This document shows, piece after piece, positions 26,070-35,127 of a stretch of 64,000 nt of DNA. Source of the stretch: Devosia oryziradicis. Its GTDB lineage: Bacteria; Pseudomonadota; Alphaproteobacteria; Rhizobiales; Devosiaceae. The stretch is from contig NZ_CP068047.1 in the NCBI RefSeq assembly GCF_016698645.1, positions 2,639,001 to 2,703,000 on the forward strand, read 5' to 3'. The stretch's first letter is position 1, and the number at the start of each line of letters is the position of its first letter. The notes under the pieces are model-generated. The model was given only the letters and a program-made list of their open reading frames with translations. It had not been told where the DNA came from and did no database searches. The position numbers and the translations under genes are program-made.

Positions 26070-27167
26070 TTGCCGAAAGTTCTCCTCTCCGCACGGGATG
26101 CCGCTGCAGCCCACCACATTGCCGAAATGGTCAGTCTTGCCGCCCAGCCGGGCTGGCAAGTGGTCGTTGTCGCACAGGCCCCGGCCCTGCTGATCCTGCA
26201 AGCGCTCGGCGTTGACTGCATCCCGGTACTGCTTCCGCCCGTTACTGTCGGAAGCGATGCCGAAGCCATGCTGCACCTTGCCAAAGGCCTCCTTGACGCA
26301 GAAAAGCCCGATATCATCGTCGCTGGCCTGTCGTCTCCGGGGGACGGCGGTATCGATGAAGCTCTGCTTGCCGTACGCAAGGTACCTGCGTTGCTTATGC
26401 AGGACTTCTGGGGCGAGCAGAACCGCTTTTTCGGTAGCGGAGCCGATGCCTTCCTGGCGTTGGACGAGTATGCTCGGACGGTCAATCAGGCCAAGCATGG
26501 TAAGTCCAGCTTCGTCGTCGGTTCGCCCCGGCATGCCAGGTTGGCGCGCCTGGACCTTGCCGCAGAACGCCGTAAGATACGGTCAAAACTAAATATTTCT
26601 GAGAACCAGTCGGTCTATGGTTGGTTCGGTCAGTCGCTACACCATATTCCTGGCTACCGAAAATCTCTTGCCGCCTGGATTGAAGCGATTGCCGATACCG
26701 GTTGCCAGCTAGTCTATAAGCCTCATCCTCGGGAGAGTGCCGCGGGGCAGCAGGCAACAGAGTCCCTGTTCGCCGCCGCTGGAGTAACCCAACGCACCTT
26801 GTCGGATTGGACAATTGAGTCTGCCCTTTTGGCTTGCGACGTTGCGACCAGTATTTTGTCGAACTGCCTATACGACGCAGCCTATTTGAACTATTTCTCC
26901 GCCACGCCTTTGATCGCTCCCGTTGCGTGGCTGACCGAGCAGGAAGTCCGGGCTGTCTTCGATGCAGTGACCAGCGTTCACGACCTTCCCTATCAAAGCG
27001 CAGGGATTGCTCATCTGGTTCAAGAACGGGCCGACATGAACAGGGTCCGCTCAGCCGCGTTGCCCGAAACGCGCAGGCAACTCTGGCAGGCAGCGCGCGC
27101 CAATTTGACTGATCCCAGAGAGGCGGGCGACCGCGTGGCGGCAGCAATACTGGCAACCCTCAATTAG
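26070..27167 (+). CDS. Unclassified GT-B-like glycosyltransferase
   Basis: About 365 residues if started at TTG 26070 (LPKVLLSARDAAAAHHIAEM). The open frame extends upstream to GTG 25971, but those 33 residues are arginine/glutamine-rich and no ribosome binding site precedes that GTG, while AAGG precedes the TTG. Features are a Rossmann-like N-terminus, LQDFWGEQNRFF, the segment VYGWFGQSLHHIPGYRKS, LVYKPHPRESAAG, and SILSNCLYDAAYLNYFSATP. The pattern of a phosphate-type HP motif followed by a serine-rich loop recalls capsule and UDP-GlcNAc-epimerase-fold transferases. It is divergent from the fusion gene. Substrate unknown. Confidence 0.6.
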   Translation: MPKVLLSARDAAAAHHIAEMVSLAAQPGWQVVVVAQAPALLILQALGVDCIPVLLPPVTVGSDAEAMLHLAKGLLDAEKPDIIVAGLSSPGDGGIDEALLAVRKVPALLMQDFWGEQNRFFGSGADAFLALDEYARTVNQAKHGKSSFVVGSPRHARLARLDLAAERRKIRSKLNISENQSVYGWFGQSLHHIPGYRKSLAAWIEAIADTGCQLVYKPHPRESAAGQQATESLFAAAGVTQRTLSDWTIESALLACDVATSILSNCLYDAAYLNYFSATPLIAPVAWLTEQEVRAVFDAVTSVHDLPYQSAGIAHLVQERADMNRVRSAALPETRRQLWQAARANLTDPREAGDRVAAAILATLN

Positions 27168-27270
27168 GTTCGTCCTGCGCAGATTGCCACTGCAGGCACG
27201 TCCAGGGCTTCGCAATCGGTGGAGCAAGACTTCTGGTGCTCTGGCGAAGTGGAGACCGGCGTGCCGAGTG

Positions 27271-28125
27271 TCAGGAGCGCCGCCACTTTAACGCCTGGCG
27301 AAGCCGTAGCAGCTTTTGTGATCCCGAAGAAGTGCGGGCGGCGCGACGCACTGCTTCGCGGCCGAAGGCAAAGCACAGCACCAGAAAAACGGCGATTCCT
27401 ACGCTCGCTACGATAACTGCCCGTAGGCTTCGCTCTAGGGCGGAGGTCGGCAAGCTGGGGGGCGTAACGACGATATCGCTGCTTCCTTTGAGCTTGAGCT
27501 CCACGTCCAGTAGTTCATTTTCACGCTTTGCTTGCTGATCCAGCAACATAGCGACCGACCGCGCATATGCGTCGCTCTCGGAACGGGGAATGGTGCCTTG
27601 TGCCTCAGCAACGAGACGCGAGCTGATGAGGTCGAGGTCGTCTATAGCCTTTAGTATGCGCGCCTTGGAACGCTGGAGTAGTTCCGTCTGCGCCGCGTCA
27701 GGTGCAGTCTCAGCTTTGAAAGCTTGGATCACCCCGTCGAGGCCGGTCTGTGCCGCCGCCGGAGAGCCTGCGCGGAATGACACGAGGTATGAGGCGGAAA
27801 GGGAGTCCTCCCCCGCGTTCATGTGGCTTAGATCCAACGACCACATTGCCCTGTCAACGCCGGTCCGCTCTAGAAAATCGGGGGCAGAAAATCTGGCCAA
27901 CTGCACCGGATCCAATACTACGACCGCCTGCGACTCGTAGACTTTTGGTTGTATCTGGTAGTATCCAAAGCCAATCGCCGCCGCCAGAATACAAGCGACA
28001 ACCAACTCCTTCCAAACTTCCGCTACAACGACAATGGCGTCCAGCAGGCCGAAGTATTCATCGGCCCGCAGGGTCTCTGGTCTGCTATCGTTGCTCAAGG
28101 TGACCTCCAAGGGCCTGATAGTCAT
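27271..28125 (-). CDS. Chain-length determinant protein, Wzz-like
   Basis: About 284 residues from ATG 28125 (MTIRPLEVTLSND); the frame is open to TTG 28227 but the extra residues look unlike family N-termini. There are two membrane segments, one near the N-terminus (ELVVACILAAAIGFGYYQI) and one at the C-terminus (AVIVASVGIAVFLVLCFAFG). They bracket a periplasmic domain with an alpha-helical arm (about residues 120-220) and a proline-containing stretch (VVTPPSLPTSAL) before the second segment. There is no kinase domain, unlike the co-polymerase at 1-1845. It probably sets O-antigen length. Confidence 0.78.
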   Translation of the reverse strand: MTIRPLEVTLSNDSRPETLRADEYFGLLDAIVVVAEVWKELVVACILAAAIGFGYYQIQPKVYESQAVVVLDPVQLARFSAPDFLERTGVDRAMWSLDLSHMNAGEDSLSASYLVSFRAGSPAAAQTGLDGVIQAFKAETAPDAAQTELLQRSKARILKAIDDLDLISSRLVAEAQGTIPRSESDAYARSVAMLLDQQAKRENELLDVELKLKGSSDIVVTPPSLPTSALERSLRAVIVASVGIAVFLVLCFAFGREAVRRAARTSSGSQKLLRLRQALKWRRS

Positions 28126-28303
28126 GGCTTCGTAGACAGGATGCGTTCGTTGCACCGTTAGCTTGATCCGCTTCTGCGGTACAGGGCGGTTGCGCATTTG
28201 AACCGACATTTGATCCGCAGTGGTCAATCCGGGTTTTCATGGTAATGGAGCCGTGCCTCGCCGGTGCGGGGCGTAATGTTCCAAACGTCCAGCGGGACTC
28301 AGC

Positions 28304-29344
28304 ATGGTGACCAACATCTTCCACGACTCGTGCCTGATGGTTACGGGCGGTACGGGCTCATTCGGGGATGCGGTCCTTCGTCGTTTCCTTGCTTCCTCGA
28401 TCCGGGAGATTCGCGTCTTCAGTCGGGACGAGAAGAAGCAGGACGACATGCGCAAGCGTTATGCGAGCGATAAACTCAAATTCTATCTTGGCGACGTCCG
28501 CGACCCGCAAAGCCTTATCGCCGCGACACGTGGCGTGGATTATATTTTCCATGCCGCAGCACTCAAGCAGGTGCCCTCCTGCGAGTTTCACCCAATGGAG
28601 GCCGTAAAGACAAATGTCCTGGGTACCGAAAACGTGCTCGAAGCGGCTATCGCCAATGGGGTAAAGCGCGTTGTCTGCCTATCCACTGACAAAGCTGTCT
28701 ATCCGATCAATGCCATGGGCATCTCGAAGGCCCTGATGGAAAAGGTGATGGTGGCCAAGTCTCGCGAACTAGGCGGCGGTCAAACCATTCTCTGTGGAAC
28801 GCGCTACGGCAATGTCATGGCCTCGCGGGGTTCGGTCATCCCCCTGTTTGCCCAGCAGATCGGAATGGGGAGGCCGATTACCATCACCGACCCCGAAATG
28901 ACGCGCTTCATGATGACCCTGGACGACGCCGTCGAACTGGTAATGTACGCCTTCACCAATGGTCAGAACGGCGACATCTTCGTTCAGAAGGCGCCAGCAG
29001 CGACTATCAGCACGCTGGCAGCATCCATGCTGCAATTGCTTGGCCTTCCCGATCATCCCATAGAAGTCATCGGCACGCGCCACGGCGAAAAGCTCTTCGA
29101 AACCCTGTTGAGCCGGGAGGAAATGGCCAGTGCCCTGGATCTTGGCGGATATTATCGAATTCCACCCGACCTGCGGGATCTTAACTACGCAAAATATGTC
29201 GAACTGGGCGAAGCCCGTATCAACCAGGTCACCGAATACAACTCGCACAATACGCATCGCCTTGATGTCGCACAGATGACCGACCTGCTGAGGCGGCTCG
29301 ACTACATGCAGGAAAGCATGGCAGGGGGCGGAGCAAACTCATGA
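28304..29344 (+). CDS. fnlA: UDP-GlcNAc 4,6-dehydratase/5-epimerase, FnlA/WbjB/CapE type
   Basis: A 346-residue extended SDR enzyme making the first step of UDP-L-FucNAc. It has the NAD site VTGGTGSFGDAVLRRFL, the active-site segment CLSTDKAVYPINAMGISKAL with the SDK and MxxxK pattern of the FlaA1/CapD family, and GTRYGNVMASRGSVIPLF. The length and the HGEKLFETLLSREEM ending match the soluble CapE group rather than the long membrane form at 40734-42611. It overlaps fnlB by ATGA and heads a four-gene unit. Confidence 0.9.
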   Translation: MVTNIFHDSCLMVTGGTGSFGDAVLRRFLASSIREIRVFSRDEKKQDDMRKRYASDKLKFYLGDVRDPQSLIAATRGVDYIFHAAALKQVPSCEFHPMEAVKTNVLGTENVLEAAIANGVKRVVCLSTDKAVYPINAMGISKALMEKVMVAKSRELGGGQTILCGTRYGNVMASRGSVIPLFAQQIGMGRPITITDPEMTRFMMTLDDAVELVMYAFTNGQNGDIFVQKAPAATISTLAASMLQLLGLPDHPIEVIGTRHGEKLFETLLSREEMASALDLGGYYRIPPDLRDLNYAKYVELGEARINQVTEYNSHNTHRLDVAQMTDLLRRLDYMQESMAGGGANS

Positions 29345-30453
29345 CGATTGTTGCGGTTACCGGTGCAAGCGGCTTTATCGGGCGCAATCTAGTTTTGCGG
29401 CTGCGGGAGTTGAACCACACCGTCGTCAGCATTCCGCATACGGCTGACAGTGCCGCCTTAGGCGCGGCGCTTGCACAAGCGGAGGTAGTGTTCCATCTCG
29501 CGGGGGTAAACCGGCCCGAAACCACCGATGAATTCGAAACCGGTAACGTCGGCATGACGGAGCGGCTGGTTGCCGCAATGCGCCAGCTCCCTTCCCCGCC
29601 ATCGGTGGTATATGCCTCTTCGATCCAGGCCGCGGCGGATAACCCTTACGGTCGGTCGAAGCAGGCTGCCGAGGCATCGATTGCGAATTACGCGCAAGGT
29701 GCTGACGTCTCGAGCTGGATCTTTCGCCTGCCCAACGTCTTCGGCAAATGGTGTCGCCCGAACTACAATTCGGTTGTTGCCACTTTTTGCCACAACGTTT
29801 CGCGCGGCCTGCCACTGACCATCAATGATCCCGCGGCCGCGCTCAAGCTGGTCTATATCGACGATGTCGTGGAGCAGTTTGCCACCATTGCGGCCGCGCC
29901 GTCGGATCGCTCAATTTCCTCGGATGTATCCCCGGTCTATGAGACTACCGTTGGCGAACTGGCCAAACAGCTGGAACAGTTCCGTGACAGCCGCATCAAT
30001 CTGGTGACGGGCGCCGTTGGCACCGGCTTCCTGCGCGCCTTGCACGCGACCTATGTCAGCTATCTCGACCCGGCCAACTTCGCCTATCCGCTCAAGGCAC
30101 ACACGGATCCTCGCGGGATGTTCGTGGAGATGTTGCGGACACCCGATAGCGGCCAGTTCTCATTCTTCACCGCGCATCCAGGCATCACGCGCGGTGGACA
30201 CTATCACCACAGCAAGACCGAGAAATTCCTCGTGGTGCAGGGTCGCGCCCGCTTCGGCTTCCGCAACGTGCTTACCGATGAGGTCTTTACCGTCGAAACC
30301 TCGGGCGAAACGCCAACGGTGGTCGAAACGGTGCCCGGCTGGTCCCACGACATTACCAATATCGGCGATGACATGATGCTCGTCATGTTGTGGGCCAACG
30401 AGCTGTTCGATCCGCAGCGCCCCGATACCATTGCGGCCAAGGTACTACCCTGA
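29341..30453 (+). CDS. fnlB: UDP-2-acetamido-2,6-dideoxy-hexose 3-epimerase/4-reductase, FnlB/WbjC/CapF type
   Basis: A 370-residue bifunctional protein. The N-terminal SDR domain begins [19 protein letters not shown], with [11 protein letters not shown] at the YxxxK site. The C-terminal cupin domain (about residues 255-365: [37 protein letters not shown]) is diagnostic of CapF, which epimerises C3 with its cupin and reduces C4 with its SDR domain. Order and overlaps with FnlA and FnlC match the L-FucNAc pathway. Confidence 0.92.
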   Translation: MTIVAVTGASGFIGRNLVLRLRELNHTVVSIPHTADSAALGAALAQAEVVFHLAGVNRPETTDEFETGNVGMTERLVAAMRQLPSPPSVVYASSIQAAADNPYGRSKQAAEASIANYAQGADVSSWIFRLPNVFGKWCRPNYNSVVATFCHNVSRGLPLTINDPAAALKLVYIDDVVEQFATIAAAPSDRSISSDVSPVYETTVGELAKQLEQFRDSRINLVTGAVGTGFLRALHATYVSYLDPANFAYPLKAHTDPRGMFVEMLRTPDSGQFSFFTAHPGITRGGHYHHSKTEKFLVVQGRARFGFRNVLTDEVFTVETSGETPTVVETVPGWSHDITNIGDDMMLVMLWANELFDPQRPDTIAAKVLP

Positions 30454-31586
30454 TGGAAAAGCTTCGCGTCGTCACCGTGGTGGGAACCCGCCCCGAGATC
30501 ATCCGGCTGTCTCGTGTCATCGCGCGCCTGGATCAGTATTGCGAGCACATTCTGGTCCATACCGGGCAGAACTACGACTATGAACTCAACGGTATCTTCT
30601 TTGCCGACCTGGGTATTCGGCAGCCCGATATCTTCCTTGAAGCTGCCGGGGGCAGCGCGGCCGAGACCATTGGGAAGATCATCATCGCCTTCGACAAGGT
30701 ACTGGCAGAAAAGCAGCCGGATGCGCTTCTGGTGTTAGGCGATACCAATAGCTGCCTGGCCGCGATTCCCGCCAAGCGCCGCAAAGTGCCCATTTTCCAC
30801 ATGGAGGCGGGGAACCGATGCTTTGACCAACGTGTGCCCGAGGAAACCAATCGGCGCATCGTCGACCACACGGCTGACATCAACCTCACCTATTCCGACA
30901 TAGCCCGGGAATATCTGCTGCGCGAAGGCCTGCCACCAGACCGGATCATCAAGACCGGCTCGCCGATGCTGGAGGTGATCAGCCACTATCGTTCGGCCAT
31001 TGACTCTTCGCGCGTTCTCGAGACGCTGGGGCTGAAACCATTGAACTATGTCGTAGTCAGCGCGCATCGAGAAGAAAACATCGACTCCGAAATCAACTTC
31101 AGCAAGCTGTACAACGTCCTCAACGGCATTGCCGCCCAGTGGAACACACCCGTCATTGTTTCAACGCATCCAAGGACACAAAAGCGCATCGATGCTGCGG
31201 GCATCAGTTTCGATCCCAGGGTCCAGTTGCTGAAGCCCCTCGGCTTTACGGACTATGTGAACCTGCAAATGAACGCCCGCGTGGTGCTGTCCGACAGCGG
31301 CACCATTACCGAGGAGTCCTCGATCCTCAACTTTCCGGCGATAAATATCCGCGAGGCGCATGAGCGCCCCGAGGGCATGGAGGAAGCTTCGGTCATGATG
31401 ACGGGGCTCGACCTCGAACGCATCCTGCAGGCGATGAACATCTTGGGCGACCAGGGCCGTGGTGAGCACCGAACACTGCGCGCGGTCGCCGACTATTCCA
31501 TGCCGCAGGTATCCGAGAAGGTCGTACGGATCATCCATAGCTACCGCGACTATGTTATGCGGACGGTCTGGCGGCAGACCATCTGA
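30453..31586 (+). CDS. fnlC: UDP-N-acetyl sugar 2-epimerase, FnlC/WbjD/CapG type
   Basis: A 377-residue enzyme of the UDP-GlcNAc 2-epimerase family. ATG 30453 overlaps the fnlB stop by one base; the upstream ATG at 30390 is a shadow of fnlB. Motifs are [70 protein letters not shown] and [20 protein letters not shown]. CapG/WbjD converts UDP-L-PneNAc to UDP-L-FucNAc, the last step after FnlA and FnlB. It could also be read as WbpI (2-epimerase for diamino-uronic acid), but its position decides for FnlC. Confidence 0.88.
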   Translation: MEKLRVVTVVGTRPEIIRLSRVIARLDQYCEHILVHTGQNYDYELNGIFFADLGIRQPDIFLEAAGGSAAETIGKIIIAFDKVLAEKQPDALLVLGDTNSCLAAIPAKRRKVPIFHMEAGNRCFDQRVPEETNRRIVDHTADINLTYSDIAREYLLREGLPPDRIIKTGSPMLEVISHYRSAIDSSRVLETLGLKPLNYVVVSAHREENIDSEINFSKLYNVLNGIAAQWNTPVIVSTHPRTQKRIDAAGISFDPRVQLLKPLGFTDYVNLQMNARVVLSDSGTITEESSILNFPAINIREAHERPEGMEEASVMMTGLDLERILQAMNILGDQGRGEHRTLRAVADYSMPQVSEKVVRIIHSYRDYVMRTVWRQTI

Positions 31587-32839
31587 TGAGACTGCTCGTC
31601 GTCAGCCAGTATTTCTGGCCCGAGAATTTTCGCATCAATGACCTGGTTGCAGAACTGGTGCGCCGCGGGCACCAGGTGACCGTCCTTACGGGAGAGCCAA
31701 ACTACCCGCAGGGCGAGATCTTTGCAGAGTATGCCCGAGACAAAGCTGCGTTTGATGCCTACGAAGGCGCCGAGGTGATCCGCGTGCCGCTTCGACCACG
31801 GCACAAGGGCAATTTGAATCTGGCGCTGAACTACATCAGCTTCGTCGTGTCCGCGGCAATCCGGGGGCCATGGGTGCTCCGTGGCAGGCGGTTCGATGCG
31901 ATGTTCGTCTATCAGCCGTCGCCGGTCACGGTCGGCCTGCCGGCGATGTTGCTCAAGGCCATCAAGCGGGTACCCATGGCCTTCTGGGTGCTTGATCTCT
32001 GGCCGCAATCTCTCTCTGCGGTTGGGGTGACGCGCTCCCCGGCCATCCTCGGGGCGGTGGAAGCACTCGTACGGCTCATCTATCGAAGCGTTGACCTCAT
32101 CCTGGTCCAGTCACGCAGTTTTGTGGTGGAGATCGCTCGGCAGGCTGGGGGAAGCGAGAAGATCGGCTACTTCCCGAGTTGGTCGGACGATCGCGCCCCC
32201 GTCGACGACGCTGAGCCGGCCCCCGAGGTAGCGGCGGCAGATGGCGTGTTTTCCATTATGTTTACCGGCAATGTTGGCGACGCACAGGACTTCCCTGCCA
32301 TTCTGGATACCGCGCACCTGTTGCGGCATGAGCCAGTGCGTTGGCTTATCGTGGGAGACGGTCGCCGCTCGGACTGGCTGGCGGCAGAGGTTGCCCGTCG
32401 CGAGTTGGGCAAGCAGGTGCTCCTGCTCGGCCGGCACCCACTGGAGCGTATGCCCTCTTTCTTGAAGCATGCTGATGCTGCTCTCGTGGCTCTGCGGCCT
32501 GAGCCGGCCTTTGCCATGACCATACCAGGCAAGGTGCAAACCTATCTTGCTGCCGGAAAGCCCATCTTGGCCATGATCGACGGGGAAGGCGCGGAGGTCG
32601 TCCGTCTGGCCGAGGCTGGGCTTACGGCCCCTGCCGGCGATGCAGCGGCATTCGCCGCTGCTGTGCGCCAAATGATGGCGATGCCGCCTGTGCAACGCCT
32701 GGCAATGGGGCGCCGCGGCAGCGAATATGCGCGGCGTGAATTCGATCGAGATTCCGTGGTCAGCCGATTGGAGAATTGGCTGGAAGACTTAGTTGTTCGG
32801 CAAAGAACTAGTCCCCCTGCCAATCGCCCCACCAGATAG
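31586..32839 (+). CDS. Glycosyltransferase family 4, WbuB-like (candidate L-FucNAc transferase)
   Basis: A 417-residue GT-B enzyme with the typical WbuB start [20 protein letters not shown] followed by TVLTGEPNYPQGEIF. It also has PMAFWVLDLWPQSL and IMFTGNVGDAQDFPAILDTA. The ATG overlaps the fnlC stop by one base. Proximity to the UDP-L-FucNAc genes, the same order as in E. coli O26 and P. aeruginosa O11-type clusters, suggests it adds L-FucNAc. Donor specificity is inferred from context. Confidence 0.85.
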   Translation: MRLLVVSQYFWPENFRINDLVAELVRRGHQVTVLTGEPNYPQGEIFAEYARDKAAFDAYEGAEVIRVPLRPRHKGNLNLALNYISFVVSAAIRGPWVLRGRRFDAMFVYQPSPVTVGLPAMLLKAIKRVPMAFWVLDLWPQSLSAVGVTRSPAILGAVEALVRLIYRSVDLILVQSRSFVVEIARQAGGSEKIGYFPSWSDDRAPVDDAEPAPEVAAADGVFSIMFTGNVGDAQDFPAILDTAHLLRHEPVRWLIVGDGRRSDWLAAEVARRELGKQVLLLGRHPLERMPSFLKHADAALVALRPEPAFAMTIPGKVQTYLAAGKPILAMIDGEGAEVVRLAEAGLTAPAGDAAAFAAAVRQMMAMPPVQRLAMGRRGSEYARREFDRDSVVSRLENWLEDLVVRQRTSPPANRPTR

Positions 32840-32841
32840 GA

Positions 32842-32875
32842 CAGGAAGGCACTTGGCGTAATTTTCGCCTTCCTG
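32842..32875. other. Inverted repeat downstream of the FucNAc operon
   Basis: CAGGAAGGC (32842-32850) and GCCTTCCTG (32867-32875) form a perfect 9-bp stem with a 16-nt loop just after the glycosyltransferase stop. There is no T-run behind it, so it is at best a weak terminator or processing hairpin separating the FucNAc operon from the following amidotransferase operon. Confidence 0.4.
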
Positions 32876-32995
32876 CCCGGGACGAATTATGTTTAACGAT
32901 GGCACGGATTTATTGCGGCGCCCGCGATTTCTAGATAACGCACCCTACGTTTTCCCGCTGGCGGCCGGCTAGCCATACTGAAGAAGGAAGCTTGA

Positions 32996-34312
32996 ATGGA
33001 ACGGATCCCGTCGCCGCGCGGAGTGGACAAGAGTCAGTTTTCGGCAGATCTGGCCGATCCGGGCACGATGTACGGCCTCCCCCAGGAAGTGGTGTTCTGC
33101 AAGCGTTGCGTGATCTCCAACCAGCGCCCGAACTCGGCTGTCGAATACCAGCACACCAAAGCTTCCAAGAAGAAGACCATTCACTTCGACGAGGAAGGCA
33201 TCTGCGACGCCTGCCGCTTTGCTGAGCGCAAGAACCAGGTGATCGATTGGGAAGAGCGTGAGCGTGCCCTGATCGAGGTCTGCAACCAGCATCGCAGCAC
33301 CGATGGCAGCTATGACTGCATTGTCCCCGGCTCCGGCGGCAAGGACAGCTTCTATGCATCGCATATCCTGCGCACCAAGTATGGTATGCACCCCCTGACG
33401 GTCACCTGGGCGCCCCACATCTACACCGAATGGGGTTGGAAGAACTTCCAGAGCTGGATCCATGCCGGCCACGACAACATGTTGATGACGCCCAATGGCC
33501 GCGCCCACCGGCTGCTGACCCGCCTCGCCGTCGATCTGCTGTTCCATCCCTTCCAGGCCTTCATGTTCGGCCAGAAGTCGCTGGCACCCAAGATGGCCCT
33601 GCTGCACAAGATTCCCTTGGTCTTCTACGGCGAGAACGAAGCCGAATATGGCAATCCGATCGCCGACACCGAAACGGCCAAGCGTGACTGGTCCTACTTC
33701 ACGGCAGCGGATCAGTCCAAGGTGCATCTGGGCGGCGTTTCGGTGACCGACCTCAAGAGCCAGTTTGGTCTCGTCCACCAGGACCTGCTACCCTATCTGC
33801 CGGCCGATCCTAACCAGATTGAGGAACAGAAGGTCGAAGTCCACTACCTCGGTTACTATCTCAAGTGGCATCCGCAGAGTGCCTACTACTACGCGGTGGA
33901 ACATGGTGGGTTTATCCCGTCCCCCGAGCGCACTCCTGGCACCTACTCCAAGTATAACAGCATCGACGACCGCATCGATGACTTCCATTACTACACGACC
34001 GGCACCAAGTTCGGTCTGGGACGAGCCAGCTACGACGCGGCGCAGGAAATCCGTTCTGGCGACATCGACCGCGATGAGGGTGTGGCCCTGGTCAAGCGCT
34101 TCGACCATGAGTTCCCCGAGCGCTTCGCCGATGAGATCTTCCGCTACCTGAGCATCCCGGAAAATGAGTTCCCCGAGGCGAACAAGATGTTCGAGGAACC
34201 GATCATGGACCGTGATTACTTCACGCGGCTGACAGACACGTTCCGCTCACCGCATCTCTGGAAGTGGCAAGACGACAAGTGGCAGCTGCGCCACGCCGTC
34301 TGGAATCAGTAA
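32996..34312 (+). CDS. N-acetyl sugar amidotransferase, WbpG/PseA type, module 2
   Basis: A 438-residue ATP-pyrophosphatase-fold enzyme with GAAGGAAG before ATG 32996. Zinc-type cysteines are C35-x2-C38 and C70-x2-C73, separated by an insert containing a lysine run (TKASKKKTI). The PP-loop PGSGGKDSFYASH is near residue 112. It is longer than the module-1 enzyme (370 residues) and clearly diverged from it. In Campylobacter the related PseA/LegA types amidinate nonulosonic acids; the genes after it encode HisF, HisH and a nonulosonate pathway, so an amidinated legionaminic-type acid is the likely product. A strong hairpin follows the stop. Confidence 0.88.
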   Translation: MERIPSPRGVDKSQFSADLADPGTMYGLPQEVVFCKRCVISNQRPNSAVEYQHTKASKKKTIHFDEEGICDACRFAERKNQVIDWEERERALIEVCNQHRSTDGSYDCIVPGSGGKDSFYASHILRTKYGMHPLTVTWAPHIYTEWGWKNFQSWIHAGHDNMLMTPNGRAHRLLTRLAVDLLFHPFQAFMFGQKSLAPKMALLHKIPLVFYGENEAEYGNPIADTETAKRDWSYFTAADQSKVHLGGVSVTDLKSQFGLVHQDLLPYLPADPNQIEEQKVEVHYLGYYLKWHPQSAYYYAVEHGGFIPSPERTPGTYSKYNSIDDRIDDFHYYTTGTKFGLGRASYDAAQEIRSGDIDRDEGVALVKRFDHEFPERFADEIFRYLSIPENEFPEANKMFEEPIMDRDYFTRLTDTFRSPHLWKWQDDKWQLRHAVWNQ

Positions 34313-34322
34313 GCCACCCCTA

Positions 34323-34351
34323 GGGCCTGCCGCCAGCCGGCGGCAAGGCCC
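34323..34351 (+). other. Strong GC hairpin between amidotransferase and hisF
   Basis: GGGCCTGCCGCC (34323-34334) pairs with GGCGGC-A-AGGCCC (34339-34351) in a 12-bp stem with one bulged A and an AGCC loop. It starts 10 bases after the amidotransferase stop and ends 14 bases before the hisF start. No T-run follows, so an mRNA stabiliser or partial attenuator separating the expression of two partner proteins is more likely than full termination. Confidence 0.6.
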
Positions 34352-34365
34352 AGAAGTGAGGTCGA

Positions 34366-35127
34366 ATGAGCAATCTGCGCATAATTCCGCGTCTGGACAT
34401 CAAGGGCAAGAACCTGATCAAGGGCGTCCAGCTCGAGGGTCTGCGCGTCATGGGCGACCCCAACGACTTCGCCCTGCGCTACTATGAGGCTGGGGCCGAC
34501 GAATTGGTGTTCATGGATATCGTTGCCAGCCTTTACGGCCGCAACAATCTTTCCGACATCATCTCGCGAGCCGCCGACCAGGTGTTCATTCCGATCACCG
34601 TGGGCGGCGGCATCCGCTCGACCGACGATGCGCGCCACATCCTGCGCTCGGGTGCCGACAAGGTGGCGATCAACACGGCGGCCGTGAGCCGTCCCGAACT
34701 GATCACCGAAATTGCGCACCATTTCGGTTCGCAAGCCATGGTTCTGTCGATCGAGGCAAAGCTGGTTGCCCCAGGTCGATGGGAGGTCTTCACTGACAAC
34801 GGTCGGGAACGAACCGGGCTCGATGTGCTCGAATGGGCGGTCAAGGGTGTCACGCTGGGTGCTGGCGAAATCCTGCTGACCTCTGTTGACCGTGAGGGTA
34901 CACGGAAAGGCTTCGATGTTGACCTGGTCCGCAAGGTCAGCGACGCAGTCACTGTGCCGGTGATCGCCAGTGGCGGCATGGGCACGCTGGATCACTTTGT
35001 CGACGCTGCCGCAAAGGGACGCGCTGACGCCGTCTCCATGGCGCATGTTCTCCACTACAAGACCCTGACTCTTGGCGACATACGCGCGCGCGCCCTTGCC
35101 GAAGGCTTGGGAGTAAGGCAGATATGA
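34366..35127 (+). CDS. hisF: HisF-type cyclase-like subunit, sugar amidination module 2
   Basis: A 253-residue HisF-fold barrel with GAGG upstream of ATG 34366. It keeps Asp11 (IPRLDIKGKNLIKG) and the phosphate loops (ITVGGGIRST, IASGGMGTLDHF), but the second catalytic aspartate of histidine-pathway HisF, Asp130, is glutamate (VLSIEAK, Glu130). This is the reverse of the module-1 HisF, which lost position 11. Both are thus poorly suited to imidazole glycerol phosphate synthesis. It overlaps hisH by ATGA and presumably channels ammonia to the amidotransferase encoded upstream. Confidence 0.88.
   Translation: MSNLRIIPRLDIKGKNLIKGVQLEGLRVMGDPNDFALRYYEAGADELVFMDIVASLYGRNNLSDIISRAADQVFIPITVGGGIRSTDDARHILRSGADKVAINTAAVSRPELITEIAHHFGSQAMVLSIEAKLVAPGRWEVFTDNGRERTGLDVLEWAVKGVTLGAGEILLTSVDREGTRKGFDVDLVRKVSDAVTVPVIASGGMGTLDHFVDAAAKGRADAVSMAHVLHYKTLTLGDIRARALAEGLGVRQI

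Noticed and set aside
32840..32995. Sigma-70 promoter before the second amidotransferase (TTGCGG, 17-base spacer, TAACGC)
   Set aside because: Spacing is right but the -10 match is too poor to call.
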